This document shows, piece by piece, positions 38,590-48,552 of a stretch of DNA of 64,000 nt. Position 1 is the first letter of the stretch. Every line of letters starts with the position of its first letter. The notes beneath the pieces were generated by a model. The model had not been told where the DNA came from. It worked only from the letters and a program-made list of their open reading frames with translations, and did not search any database. Position numbers and translations under genes: made by a program. Source of the stretch: Alteromonadaceae bacterium Bs31. Its GTDB lineage: Bacteria > Pseudomonadota > Gammaproteobacteria > Pseudomonadales > Cellvibrionaceae. The stretch is from contig FXAI01000002.1 in NCBI GenBank assembly GCA_900177435.1, forward strand, positions 495,033 through 559,032. The letters run 5' to 3'.

Positions 38590-40389
38590 TTATGGCAGCG
38601 CGGCATCTGCCGCACTTGCCAGGCCGCCGGCGTAGTTCATTACGTGAAAGATAATGTTTTGTTCGTTGGTGCCGGTAAGCAAGGCAGCACCCGGCCCCAT
38701 TGCGTAGATACCCACATCCTCGCCCGAGTGGGTTTCCGACCCCAGCGGAATGAGCGCTTCCTGGTGGTATCCCGGTGCTTCGGTATCTACCAGCAGCAGA
38801 TCCTTGCGCCCGGTGTCTATGCCGTGATCGTAGGAGGCATCTGCATTGGTTTCCCAGCCAAGATTCATAAAGCCGAGCCCATTGGTGTAGCCAAGCGTGG
38901 TGTAAGGCATACCATCGGCGGCCAGGGCTGGTGAGTTGGAGCCTACGCCAACCACTTTACCCAGAATGGGATTGCCGCGTTTGGGGTAGCCAGCAATGGT
39001 AAATACATGGCCATGGTCGGCGGTAACGATGATAAGGGTCTCGGCACTGTCCGTTAGCTCTACCGCTTTGGCCACCGCTTGAGCGAATTCCACAGTATCC
39101 GCCAACGCACGGTAGGCGTTGCCGGCGTGGTGAGCGTGGTCGATGCGCCCGGACTCAACCATCAGGAAGAAGCCATCGCTGTTGTTGTCGAGCACTTTAA
39201 TGGCTTTCTCGGTCATATCGCGCAAGGAGGGTTCGCCGCCAATGTCGTTGTGGCGATCGGCTTCGTAGCGCATATGGGATTCATTGAACAAGCCGAACAG
39301 GTGAGGGGTAGATTCCGTATCAAGGGCATCTAACTCCGCCTTGGTGTTAAGGTACACTCCGTCGCTGTAGGCTGCCTGCCATTCTGCGGTCAGGTCGCGG
39401 TCGTCTGTGCGATCTCCCTCGGCGCCAGCAGCCACGTCTTTTTCAACGTTGTAAGCGCTGTCTTTAGGCAGGAAATGGCGGCGACCACCTCCCATGGCGA
39501 CTTCCCAGCCATCCACATCCAGGCCGGCATACCGGGCTTCCAGGTTGGCTTCGAATGCCACCAGTTGGCTGGCAATATCACTGCAACCATCGCTGATGGC
39601 TTGCGCGGGCATATCGGAATTATCTTCCCAGTTGCGGTCGGCAGATCTGGCGTAGGTGGCTGCAGGGGTTGCGTGGGTAATGCGGGCAGTAGACACGATA
39701 CCGGTTGCCTTGCCGGCAATCTCTGCCAGTTCCAGTGCGCTGGTGAGTTCGTTACCGCTCACGCTGCTGCAGTCGCCACGGATGACATCTTCGTCAACGC
39801 CAATAGTGCCCACGTCGGTTTTTACGCCGCTCATCATGGCGGTCATGGTGCCTGCAGAGTCGGGGGTTTGTGCATCAACGTTGTAGGTTTTGGCTAGACC
39901 GCTAAAGGGAAATTTACCAAAGCTGAGGACGTTTTCTTCACCCATCATGCCCTTCAGCTGACCTTCGAAAATGCGTGCGGCGGTCACTGTAGAGATACCC
40001 ATGCCGTCACCCACGAACAGGATGATGTTTTTAGCACTGCCGGGCGTTGCGGTGTAGTCGGCGGTGTTTGCTATATCGTTGGCGGCCGCTTTGTACCACG
40101 CATTACCCGTGGTATTTGCCAGCACATCGAACGGCTCAGCAGGGGTGTAGGGCGCGCACACGTAATCGGTAGTGCTAATTTCAGCCGCCTCCAGCTCAGC
40201 GTTGCTGTTGGTGTCCAGGCCGGTGTCAAGCCGGATACCGCCTCCGGGGCAATTGTTGTCGCCTTTGGCCAGTTGGGTTTGAGCAACAAGGGAGTTCAAA
40301 CCATTGCTGCCGTTTTTGCCGTCATCACCGCCACAGGCACTGAGGCCGACGATTGCTGCAGATAATACAAATATCGATAAGCGTTTCAT
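38590..40389 (-). CDS. alkaline phosphatase, lipoprotein form
   Basis: The 599-residue protein is a PhoA-type phosphomonoesterase. It has lipobox LSAC (Cys about 19), a short Gly/Asn region with CPGGGIRLDTGLDTN like that found after collagen-like tags in other lipoproteins, then the catalytic domain: NIILFVGDGMG (metal Asp), TPDSAGTMTAMM (nucleophile Ser), ESGRIDHAHH and TADHGH (metal ligands). Its start overlaps the stop of the upstream phosphatase by four bases (ATGA). The two proteins are clearly paralogous through the catalytic domain. Confidence 0.92.
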   Translation of the reverse strand: MKRLSIFVLSAAIVGLSACGGDDGKNGSNGLNSLVAQTQLAKGDNNCPGGGIRLDTGLDTNSNAELEAAEISTTDYVCAPYTPAEPFDVLANTTGNAWYKAAANDIANTADYTATPGSAKNIILFVGDGMGISTVTAARIFEGQLKGMMGEENVLSFGKFPFSGLAKTYNVDAQTPDSAGTMTAMMSGVKTDVGTIGVDEDVIRGDCSSVSGNELTSALELAEIAGKATGIVSTARITHATPAATYARSADRNWEDNSDMPAQAISDGCSDIASQLVAFEANLEARYAGLDVDGWEVAMGGGRRHFLPKDSAYNVEKDVAAGAEGDRTDDRDLTAEWQAAYSDGVYLNTKAELDALDTESTPHLFGLFNESHMRYEADRHNDIGGEPSLRDMTEKAIKVLDNNSDGFFLMVESGRIDHAHHAGNAYRALADTVEFAQAVAKAVELTDSAETLIIVTADHGHVFTIAGYPKRGNPILGKVVGVGSNSPALAADGMPYTTLGYTNGLGFMNLGWETNADASYDHGIDTGRKDLLLVDTEAPGYHQEALIPLGSETHSGEDVGIYAMGPGAALLTGTNEQNIIFHVMNYAGGLASAADAALP

Positions 40390-41978
40390 TGTCTGTCCCC
40401 GTATTCCGTGTCCAGTGCGAGAGCCTGGTTAATCAGGTGGAACACAACACTCTGCTCCACGGTGCCCTGAGCCTTGTGTGCACCGGGGCCCATGGCATGA
40501 ATGCTGATGTCCTCACCTGCGTGTGTTTCCGAGCCCAAAGGAATGAGCGCTTCCTGGTGGTAGCCCGGGGTTTCGGTATTCACGGAGCTGAGATCGACTC
40601 GACCGTTATCTGCTGCCATGTCGTAGCGGGCGTCGGCATTTGTTTCTGTGCCCAGCTCAGCAAAGCCAAGACCGTTGGTATAGCCCAGCGTGGTGTAGGG
40701 CATTCCGTCCGATGCAGTGGCTGGTGTGGTGGAGCCCACCGCCACAACCTTCCCCAGGATTGGGTTGCCGCGTTTGGGGTAGCCCGCAATAGTAAACACG
40801 TGGCTGTGGTCAGCGGTAACAAGGATCAAGGTATCGTCGCCGGTGGCTTCCACGGCGGCTTGTACCGCCTTGGCAAATTCGATGGTGTCGGTAAGCGCAC
40901 TGTAAGCGCTGCCGGCGTGGTGGCCGTGGTCTATTCGACCGGATTCAACCATTAGGAAGAAACCGTTTTGGTTGTTGTCCAGAATAGCGATGGCTTTGTC
41001 GGTCATATCAGCCAGAGAGGGCTCCCCGGCAATGTCCTTGTCGCGGTCGGCTTCGTATTGCATGTGGCTCTCGTTAAACAAGCCCAGTAGCCGTTCGGTG
41101 GTTTCTGTGTTGACGGCATCAAAGCCTGTTTGATCGGTGACATAGACGCCGTTCTGGTACAGGCTGGTCCACTCCGTTGGCAGGTCGCGACCGTCTGTAC
41201 GATCACCTTCTGCGCCAGCGGCAACATCTTTTTCCACGTTAAAGGCGGTGTCTTTGGGAATGAAATGCCGACGACCACCACCCATGGCAACCTCGATACC
41301 GTCTACATCGGCACCGTCAATACGGGCTTCCAGGTTGGCTTCAAAGTTGATTAACTGGGAGGCGATGTCTTCACAGGCATCCGCAGCGGCGGGCATGTCG
41401 GAATTGTCTTCCCAGTTGCGATCGGCAGATTTTGCGTAGGTGGCGGCGGGGGTGGCGTGGGTGATGCGCGCAGTGCTCACAACACCGGTAGATAAACCTT
41501 TAAGCTCGGCCAGTTCCAGCGCCGTTACCAACTCATTGCCCGCTGCGCTAGAACAGTCTCCGCGCACTACGTCTTCGTCGATACCAATGGTGCCAACGTC
41601 GGTTTTGACGCCGGACATCATGGCAGTCATGGTGCCTGCTGAATCGGGTGTTTGTGCATCGACGTTGTAGGTTTTAACCAGCGCGGTGTAGGGGAAGGTT
41701 TCAAAACTGAGGTAGCCTTCTTCACCGTTATTGCCCTTTAGCTGGCCCTCAAGAATTCGGGCGGCAGTGAGGGTGGATATCCCCATGCCGTCGCCCACAA
41801 ATAGAATTACATTTTTTGCTGAATCGCTTTGTGTTCGCGCAACTTTCGCGGCAATGCTTGCCTCTGCATCGCTAAACCAGCTGTTGCTGGTTTGGGCAGA
41901 AGACAGGGCTTGTCCGTGAACGTGTGCGGAAACGGCGAATGCAGCAGCACAGCAAACTGCCAGGCGCTTCATCTTCAT
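40386..41978 (-). CDS. alkaline phosphatase, secreted soluble form
   Basis: The 530-residue paralogue of the following gene. It has a cleavable signal peptide (KRLAVCCAAAFAVSAHVHG/Q), NVILFVGDGMG, TPDSAGTMTAMMSG, ESGRIDHGHH and TADHSHVF. The last motif has Ser where the sister protein has Gly. Tandem position and the ATGA overlap point to duplication and translational coupling. No clear Pho box (repeated TGTCAT) was found upstream, so phosphate control is unproven. The 352 bases upstream (41979-42330) hold the next gene's terminator and nothing else recognised. Confidence 0.92.
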   Translation of the reverse strand: MKMKRLAVCCAAAFAVSAHVHGQALSSAQTSNSWFSDAEASIAAKVARTQSDSAKNVILFVGDGMGISTLTAARILEGQLKGNNGEEGYLSFETFPYTALVKTYNVDAQTPDSAGTMTAMMSGVKTDVGTIGIDEDVVRGDCSSAAGNELVTALELAELKGLSTGVVSTARITHATPAATYAKSADRNWEDNSDMPAAADACEDIASQLINFEANLEARIDGADVDGIEVAMGGGRRHFIPKDTAFNVEKDVAAGAEGDRTDGRDLPTEWTSLYQNGVYVTDQTGFDAVNTETTERLLGLFNESHMQYEADRDKDIAGEPSLADMTDKAIAILDNNQNGFFLMVESGRIDHGHHAGSAYSALTDTIEFAKAVQAAVEATGDDTLILVTADHSHVFTIAGYPKRGNPILGKVVAVGSTTPATASDGMPYTTLGYTNGLGFAELGTETNADARYDMAADNGRVDLSSVNTETPGYHQEALIPLGSETHAGEDISIHAMGPGAHKAQGTVEQSVVFHLINQALALDTEYGDRQ

Positions 41979-42270
41979 CGTTTAACCTCAGAGAAATAAT
42001 TGGATTTGTCCCGTGCAGCGCTGCCTTCGGTCACTCGTTAAGCGAAACGGCAGGGCATGCTGAGAGCAATGAAAAGTAGCGGTGGCATATGTCAGCGATG
42101 TTGCACTTTCTTGAACTTTTAATTTCGTGTGTCATAAAGCGCACTAAGGCGAAGGCAAGCGGCAGCGGTTAACGTGTTAGGTTTGTGTATTTTTTGCGCA
42201 GAGGAATGCGCAGAGAGGGGAGCAAAAAAACCTAAGTGTCTTACCGTATTTTTTTACTGCAAAGATAAAG

Positions 42271-42294
42271 AAAAGGCCCGCGAGTGCGGGCCTT
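42271..42294 (-). terminator. terminator of the beta-helix protein gene
   Basis: AAGGCCCGC-GAGT-GCGGGCCTT is a perfect nine-base stem with a four-base loop. On the minus strand it is followed by TTCTTT. It lies about 40 bases after the stop codon. Confidence 0.75.
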
Positions 42295-42330
42295 GGAAGA
42301 AACTAAGGGTTAAAACCCAGCAGACTATTT

Positions 42331-45000
42331 TTAATTACAGGTTTGATCTGAGCCGCCATTAATATCCACGTTATTCCAGCTAACGTTATCACCACACGGG
42401 GACTCTCTTACATTGGTATTAGTGAATGTAACATTTGAGATACTTACGTCGCGGGTGTTATCGAACTCAGAGCGCGCAGCAATACGGAATTCTCCACTGT
42501 CTTTTACCGTGCCTTTATTGATCTTCACGTTATAGCAGTTTTCGATAAGGGCAGAATTATTGCCGCTGTCTGCAATATCGATTTGATCGATTTCCACACC
42601 ACCAGATTCCGATACACAGAACAAGCCGCGACCGCCACCGCGTGAAATTAACTTTTTCACGTAGATGTTAGTGGGGTAGCTGCTGCCAACGCGGCCGGCC
42701 CTGTTAGCAAAGCGCAAAGCCGCATAACCGGTACCCGTGGCTACGTTGTTGGCATCTACCAGGTCGATGGTGGCATTGCGAGAGTTATTCAACAACAGGC
42801 CGGTATAGCCAATGTCACGCGCAATCACGGTGCCGATCTTCAGGCCATCAACGTTCCAGGTTTCTACACCGTGGTTGCTGGTGCCGGAAACGTAAACGTA
42901 GTCGATAGTTACGTTTTTACTTTCTGCCATGGTGCGCTCAAAACGAATGCCCAGCCCGCCGCTCATGCGCATATCCATCTGGCCGAGGTGCAGGTTGGTG
43001 GCGCCGCCAATAAGCAAGCCGAAGTAGGGGCTGCCGGTCATTTTAAGGTAGCGGATAGAGACGTTGTCTTTGTTGACTACCTGAATACCACCCTTGCCAG
43101 CGACGTAACCTGCATCCATGGTTCCGCACACTTCAAACACGATGTTACTGGGCAGGTCGATGTAACTGCTGCCCAGCGAACCCGAAGCCATAACACTTAC
43201 GCGATCACCCGAACCAACACTGTTAATGCCCGCTACGATGGCATCGCGGTAGTTACCGCTAACACTGCTGCCGTTGAGCAGGTAGTTACCGGAGTTGCCG
43301 GTGATTTTGGCTGCGGGGCTGCCGCCGCCACAGGTGCCGGGGTCTGGGTCTTCAAACTGACAGTCTGCCGCCGATGGCGAGTTGCCTTTAACCGTGAGGC
43401 TATCGATATTGGCGAGCCCTTCGCCACTGGTGGCTTCCAGGCGAATGAGGTTGTCGCCCTGTTTCAGGCTAACGCTAACCGCTGGCGTATTGCTGTAAGT
43501 GCCCCAGGTGCCGGTGCTGTCGAAAGACAGGTTGCCAGCGCTGTTGTTATTTACCACTACTTTGCCGCTGCGGCCCGTTGAGCCATTGGCATAGGTGAAC
43601 GTAAGGGTGTATGTGCCAGCACTGGGAGCGTAGATCTCGTAGTTAATGCCCGCACCATTTGCATTGTCGGTGTTGGCGTAACCAGAGCCCGTATAGCCAT
43701 TGTGGGTGGACTCGATAATACCTTCCACATTACAGAAACCTGCGCTGTTTTCCTCGAAACGCACGCCTGTAGCCAGTACGTTGGCCTGCACAGCACTGGA
43801 GTTGGTGGTGTTGCCATCCACATCGGTCGCTTTTATCCAGTAGTAGTAAGTCCCTTCGGCAAGCCCACTATCGGTGTAGCTGTTACCTGCAAGAGAGGCA
43901 ATACGCACTCTGCCGGCGGGGTTTGAGTCGGTGTCTCGATAGACTTCCTGATTGTAAGAATCAATGCCGCTTACGGACCAGTTCAGATTGACATCATAGC
44001 CAGATACATTGGCGGAAAGGCTAATGCTGCCCCCGGTGGAGCTGCTGCTTGAAGAAGAGCTGCTACTTGAGCTGCTGGAACTCGAGGAGCTGCTTGACGA
44101 ACTGCTGGAACTGGAGCTGCTACTGCTGGAGGACGAGGGGTCGCCGCCGCAGTTTGCAGTGGCGACATTGGGGCCGCTTACTTCCAGATAGTCGATATTG
44201 CCGAGGCCAGAGCCCTGGTTGGCTGCCAGGCGCAGATTTTTTTTGCCGCTGCCCAGGTTAACGGTAATCGTTTGCTCGTTCCAACTGGTCCAGGAGCCGG
44301 TGCCACTGAAGGCCGGAGTGCCCAGGTTGCTGCCGTTAGCGCTCAACACGCCACTGCGATCACCGGAGGAACCGTTGGCATAACGCCAGCGCAAGGTATA
44401 GCTGCCCGCATCGCCGGAAATTGCCCAATCAACACCATTGCCGCTGGCATTGGCGGTATTGGCGAAACCTGCACCGGTATAGCCGGAGTTGTTGCTGTCA
44501 ATCGAGCCGTCTACGCTACAAAAGCCAGAGCCGTTCTCCTGAATGGTGATACCACCGGAGCTGCTGGATGAACTGGACGATGAGCTGCTGCTCGAGCTGG
44601 ATGAACTGCTGCTGGAACTGGAGCTAGAGCTCGAAGATGAGCTAGACGAGGACGAACTGCTGCTCGAACTGGACGAGGAGGAGCTGGACGATGAGCTGGA
44701 TGTGGAAGAGCTGCCGCCGCAGGCGCCAAGCAAGGTCCAGGAATAGTCGCTGCCAGGTACGGAGTTTGTGTACCAGTTGGCCTGATACAAATTGCTCTGG
44801 TACACCATCTGGTCGCCGGCTTCGGCATGGTTATTCTCGCCGCCGGCCCAATCTTTAGCTGTCCAGTTGGGGTATTCATTCACGCCGTCGCAAGCGGCGG
44901 CGCTAGCCAGGCTGGCGGCGAGGCTTGTTGATGCAAGCATGGCCATTGTCAGGCTGTGTATAACGAGCTTTCGCAAGGAAAGCCGACTGGAATATTTCAT
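42331..45000 (-). CDS. secreted modular beta-helix protein, probable polysaccharide-active enzyme
   Basis: An 889-residue exoprotein. Order: signal peptide; CBM5/12 module (about 35-92, YPNWTAKDWAGG ... YQSNLYQANWYT); poly-Ser; CBM35-like module (about 150-280); poly-Ser; a fibronectin-III-like domain with LNWSVSGIDSYNQEVYRD (about 335-415); a more divergent CBM35-like module (about 418-545); and a C-terminal right-handed parallel beta-helix (560-889). The helix shows repeated coils such as NVSIRYLKMTGSPYFGLLIGG. No catalytic motif of a known PL or GH family is obvious, so pectinase activity is inferred only from its neighbours. Confidence 0.82.
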   Translation of the reverse strand: MKYSSRLSLRKLVIHSLTMAMLASTSLAASLASAAACDGVNEYPNWTAKDWAGGENNHAEAGDQMVYQSNLYQANWYTNSVPGSDYSWTLLGACGGSSSTSSSSSSSSSSSSSSSSSSSSSSSSSSSSSSSSSSSSSSSSSSSSSSSSGGITIQENGSGFCSVDGSIDSNNSGYTGAGFANTANASGNGVDWAISGDAGSYTLRWRYANGSSGDRSGVLSANGSNLGTPAFSGTGSWTSWNEQTITVNLGSGKKNLRLAANQGSGLGNIDYLEVSGPNVATANCGGDPSSSSSSSSSSSSSSSSSSSSSSSSSSSSSSSSSTGGSISLSANVSGYDVNLNWSVSGIDSYNQEVYRDTDSNPAGRVRIASLAGNSYTDSGLAEGTYYYWIKATDVDGNTTNSSAVQANVLATGVRFEENSAGFCNVEGIIESTHNGYTGSGYANTDNANGAGINYEIYAPSAGTYTLTFTYANGSTGRSGKVVVNNNSAGNLSFDSTGTWGTYSNTPAVSVSLKQGDNLIRLEATSGEGLANIDSLTVKGNSPSAADCQFEDPDPGTCGGGSPAAKITGNSGNYLLNGSSVSGNYRDAIVAGINSVGSGDRVSVMASGSLGSSYIDLPSNIVFEVCGTMDAGYVAGKGGIQVVNKDNVSIRYLKMTGSPYFGLLIGGATNLHLGQMDMRMSGGLGIRFERTMAESKNVTIDYVYVSGTSNHGVETWNVDGLKIGTVIARDIGYTGLLLNNSRNATIDLVDANNVATGTGYAALRFANRAGRVGSSYPTNIYVKKLISRGGGRGLFCVSESGGVEIDQIDIADSGNNSALIENCYNVKINKGTVKDSGEFRIAARSEFDNTRDVSISNVTFTNTNVRESPCGDNVSWNNVDINGGSDQTCN

Positions 45001-45536
45001 GTGATTTGTCCTCGTAATTTATTATTTGGTGCTGAGGCGAGAGTCGTTAGCGACCATATTTAATTCTGTGTTTGAATTTGCCTTCTTATTTTTTGTTGAT
45101 GCTTTTAATGGGTGACTTTTGTTGTTGCCTACTGCTTGCTTAAGTACTTCACCTTAGTCACTTCTTGTTAATTAGTGCTTGTTAATTAGTGCTTGTTAAT
45201 TACTTCTTGTTGGTCACTTTTTACTAGTCACCTTTTACTAATGCTATTTTATTAGTTGTTTTTCATGGCTTACGCGGTGTTATCTACTTCCTATTTAATA
45301 CTTGCTACCAAGGTCTCTTAATTACAGTTACGTCTTTTTAGTTATAGTTGTTATTCGCTTTTCGTTACTTTTGTCAATTTCATTACTTTCTCTACTTTCG
45401 TTCAGTAAACAAATTAAGCAGTTCTTCAGAGCAGCTATGGGGTTTTGTGTATTCTTGCGACAAAAGCCGCCGCTTACTATTTATACTGCCATTAAATGTA
45501 ACCTGATGCTGTGAAGGAAGCATCCAAAAAAACGAT
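45001..45536. other. T-rich intergenic region with short repeats
   Basis: No gene is supported. The region holds the 14-base repeat at 45164-45202, further GTCACTT/TTACTA-rich repeats to about 45245, and a long T-rich stretch to 45400. Confidence 0.5.
45164..45202. repeat. 14-bp tandem repeat CTTGTTAATTAGTG, ~2.8 copies
   Basis: Two perfect copies at 45164-45177 and 45178-45191 and a partial third to 45202, followed by the related CTTCTTGTT. It lies 160-200 bases upstream of the beta-helix protein gene and may be part of its control region or simple slippage. Confidence 0.85.
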
Positions 45537-46994
45537 TTAAGCGCTTTGGATAACCAGCACCCAGTCTTTTGACTCTGCGGAGCCTGCGGGTGGAGTAAAT
45601 GTGCGCTGCCCTTTGTTATTAAATCGGCCAATGGCAGTGTATTTGCCAGATCTGGGGTTGTACCAGCGTGCCAGTATACGCTGCCCGCTAACCTTTCCCA
45701 GTTGCATTTTTATCTCTCTGCCTGTGTAGTTGTATACCATTGCGTAATCGCGCCCTCGGCATGCTGCCAGCCACTCAAATTTTTCGCCATTATTAAGGAC
45801 CAGGCTCTGGTCCGGTATGCGGCTGAAATAATCGTAATCGAGCATCAGCTTTTTTAAATACTGCATTTGCCCAGCACCCGGTGCGTCGAGCGCCGGCTGC
45901 CATTCGCTGCGTGCGTGAAAGGCTCTCTCATCATCGCCGCCGCGATAGAATTGCATAACGCTGTTGTGGCCGTAGGTAAAACCCGCGCCGCCTGCGAATA
46001 CAGACCAGTAAGCGTAGCGCCGAAGGTCCCTGGCTTGCCAGCGAGGTAGGTCCGGGTTGTGCAGCCCATGGGGGATTTCTTCATAGGAGGGTTCACCGTC
46101 AAGGGTGGGTTTGACGGGTTTACGCTGGTAGTCGAGCGCGGCGTAACGCCAGTTGTCGGGGCCAAAACGGTAGGACTCTGGAGCGATATCCTGATGATAG
46201 TGACGGTGGCCGGACTGAAACATATTAAAGTCTAGCCAGGCTTGCTGGTGAAACCACTCGCCGGACATTTGTCTGCCTCGGGGGTGGAAAGTAATGAGAT
46301 GCTTGTTGGGGTTGTTGGCGGCGAGGGTTTCGCCAATGGCCTGCCAGACCTCGGTATGTTCGTTGCCAAAAGTGTCGCCGCCATTAAGCCAGATGATATT
46401 GGGTTTGTTGTTGTAGCGCTCCACCAAAAACCGTGAATACCGTGTGGCTTGCTCAACGGACACCTTGCCTTCTTTAACCGGGCTGCCCCAAATGGGCACC
46501 ATGGCCATCCACAAGCCTTTTTTTGCGGCCAAATCAATAATGTAATCTACGTGATCCCAATAGTCGTATTGAGTCGGGTCCGAGGGCTTGCTGCCTGGGC
46601 TTATTTTCGGCTTGGAGAGGTCGCCGTTTGCCAAGGCGTGGTCACCTTGAAAGTTGCTCGCCTCCACGGTGTGAAGCACCATTACCTGAATAGTGTTAAA
46701 ACCTTTTTTTCTGCGGTTTTCCAGGTAGTACTCCGCTTCTGCTCGGTCTAACTTTGAAAACAGTAGCCAGCCGGTATCTCCCAGCCAGAAAAAGGGCTGG
46801 CCCTTAGTGTGTTGGAAAAAATGCGGGTTGCTGGCCACTTGAATACTCTGCCAACTGTCGGTTCTGGTTTTTTGTTTTAATGTGGGTTTAGTTTCGGCAA
46901 GGGGCGCAGGCCCCTGTTTGCTATCTTGGTTTTCACAAGAGGCCAGGAAAAAAATGGAGCAACTGACAACAACGAGTAGAGTTTGTCGTAGCAT
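45537..46994 (-). CDS. DUF4038 lipoprotein, GH140 apiosidase-like
   Basis: The 485-residue protein has a lipoprotein signal (LASC, Cys about 20) and then a TIM barrel of the DUF4038 type: PFFWLGDTGWLLFSKL, RKKGFNTIQVMVL, YDYWDHVDYIIDLAAKKGL, and IIWLNGGDTFGN. The C-terminal part ends in the small beta domain typical of this family. GH140 members remove apiose from rhamnogalacturonan II, which fits a pectin locus. Family membership is likely; the specific activity is inference. Confidence 0.8.
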   Translation of the reverse strand: MLRQTLLVVVSCSIFFLASCENQDSKQGPAPLAETKPTLKQKTRTDSWQSIQVASNPHFFQHTKGQPFFWLGDTGWLLFSKLDRAEAEYYLENRRKKGFNTIQVMVLHTVEASNFQGDHALANGDLSKPKISPGSKPSDPTQYDYWDHVDYIIDLAAKKGLWMAMVPIWGSPVKEGKVSVEQATRYSRFLVERYNNKPNIIWLNGGDTFGNEHTEVWQAIGETLAANNPNKHLITFHPRGRQMSGEWFHQQAWLDFNMFQSGHRHYHQDIAPESYRFGPDNWRYAALDYQRKPVKPTLDGEPSYEEIPHGLHNPDLPRWQARDLRRYAYWSVFAGGAGFTYGHNSVMQFYRGGDDERAFHARSEWQPALDAPGAGQMQYLKKLMLDYDYFSRIPDQSLVLNNGEKFEWLAACRGRDYAMVYNYTGREIKMQLGKVSGQRILARWYNPRSGKYTAIGRFNNKGQRTFTPPAGSAESKDWVLVIQSA

Positions 46995-47217
46995 GGTTTT
47001 CTTCAGTTTTCTGTTTGTCTATTTGTTCAGAGGTGCCCGAGGGCAGAGTTAGTTTTTATCACTGATCACTTAAGGCCTATACAAAATAGGGCGACTGACC
47101 TTGCCAAAAAAACGCGAAAATCAGCATACGTTGGCCTTATTGTGATGTAAAGCCGAAATCAAACGGTGCAGCAGCGGGAATGTTTGTCCCAAGTGGCTTG
47201 TTTATAGCTGATTGGAA

Positions 47218-48552
47218 TTAGTGTTTGGAAAGGGGCAAGCGCAAACTGGCGACACTGCCCAGGTTATGTTCGCGATTGTTTAAATGCAGAGAACCGCCAT
47301 GGAATTCAGCAATCTGGCGACAAAGTGCAAGGCCGATGCCCGAGCCGCCTTTTTTGGTGCTGTAAAAAGGGATAAATAAATTTCTCGGGTTTTTTATACC
47401 GCCGCCGCAATCGCTGATGCTAATAACAAGAAAATTGTCTTGCTGCTGGAGGGAAATAGTAATAATGCCCTCGGGGTCTGCTGCATTGGATGCCTGCATA
47501 GCTTCCACAGCATTTTTTATCAGGTTAATAAGTACTTGCTGAATTTGGCTGCGGTCGATACTGCAGGTGTAATTTTCCGTAGCTGTAACATGGATTTTTA
47601 TGTCGCGGAATAAAGGCAGCACACTTTCTATTAAAGCTCTAATGGGTTCAGCACATAAAACCGGGGCTTCCATCTTGGATAAATTTCGATACTGCGCAAT
47701 AAAATTGGCAAGAGATTTTGCCCGCTCGGAAATAACCTCCGTGCATTCCAGCATGTCGCGCCGGGTTTGCGCCTCGAGTGTGCTGCTGCATATCAGATCG
47801 TGAAGTGATTCGCTCAAGGAGGAAATTGGTGCGAGGGAATTGTTTATTTCGTGACTGATAACGCGAATTAAATCCTCCCAAGACTTAAATTGTTCTTGCC
47901 GCAGTACGTAGTCCATCTCTGTAAGAATAATTAGCCGGCGCTGTTCTCCTGCATCCCGGTATTGATCTTGCTGAATAAAAACACGTTTATCGAGGTCGTT
48001 CTCAAGCAGGCTAATAATTTCGCTGGACGGACTTTTTTTGGGTAAAGCCAGGGGCAGTTTGTCGAGACGTTCGATCGGGCTTGCGTGCTCCACATTTAAA
48101 ATGCGCTGCGCACTGGTATTCATATTGATGATACGGCCTTCGTCGTCGGCGGTGATAATACCTACCTGAATCTGCTGAACAATTTTTTCCAGAAGTGTGC
48201 GTTTTTCTTCCGTCGATATTTTTTCTTTTGACAGATCTTTTGACAGGCTGTTTATACTTATAACTAAATCGGAGAGCGAGGAGTGAGTGGATTCGGCTCG
48301 AGCCTTGAGTGAGTAATCGCCCAGCATGGCGGATTCCACCACTGTCGCCAGGCCGCGCAAACGCAAAGCCAGTTGATGGCGCGCGTTATATGCCGCAGCG
48401 GCTATGAGGCTAGCTTGTAAAATGGCACAAAGACTTATCAGGAAAACAGAGTAGCCACCCTTAATTGCCAAGCTAAGAGCAAGTAAGGATATGGGTGCTG
48501 AAACAATAAATATTGTCCAGACAATATAACTTTCCAAAGATCGCCGCTTCAC
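47218..48552 (-). CDS. membrane sensor histidine kinase (NtrY-like)
   Basis: The 444-residue kinase has two membrane helices near residues 11-30 and 34-55 with almost no periplasmic loop, so it probably senses within the membrane. A HAMP-like helix and PAS domain (GIITADDEGRIINMNTSAQRIL, 131-152) follow. The phospho-acceptor is His234 in SHEINNSLAPIS, and the ATPase domain has LINLIKNAVEA (N box), ISDCGGGIKNP (G1) and GGSGIGLALC (G2). It is the last gene of the efflux-regulator cluster, 204 bases after the regulator gene, and is the regulator's likely partner. Confidence 0.92.
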   Translation of the reverse strand: MKRRSLESYIVWTIFIVSAPISLLALSLAIKGGYSVFLISLCAILQASLIAAAAYNARHQLALRLRGLATVVESAMLGDYSLKARAESTHSSLSDLVISINSLSKDLSKEKISTEEKRTLLEKIVQQIQVGIITADDEGRIINMNTSAQRILNVEHASPIERLDKLPLALPKKSPSSEIISLLENDLDKRVFIQQDQYRDAGEQRRLIILTEMDYVLRQEQFKSWEDLIRVISHEINNSLAPISSLSESLHDLICSSTLEAQTRRDMLECTEVISERAKSLANFIAQYRNLSKMEAPVLCAEPIRALIESVLPLFRDIKIHVTATENYTCSIDRSQIQQVLINLIKNAVEAMQASNAADPEGIITISLQQQDNFLVISISDCGGGIKNPRNLFIPFYSTKKGGSGIGLALCRQIAEFHGGSLHLNNREHNLGSVASLRLPLSKH

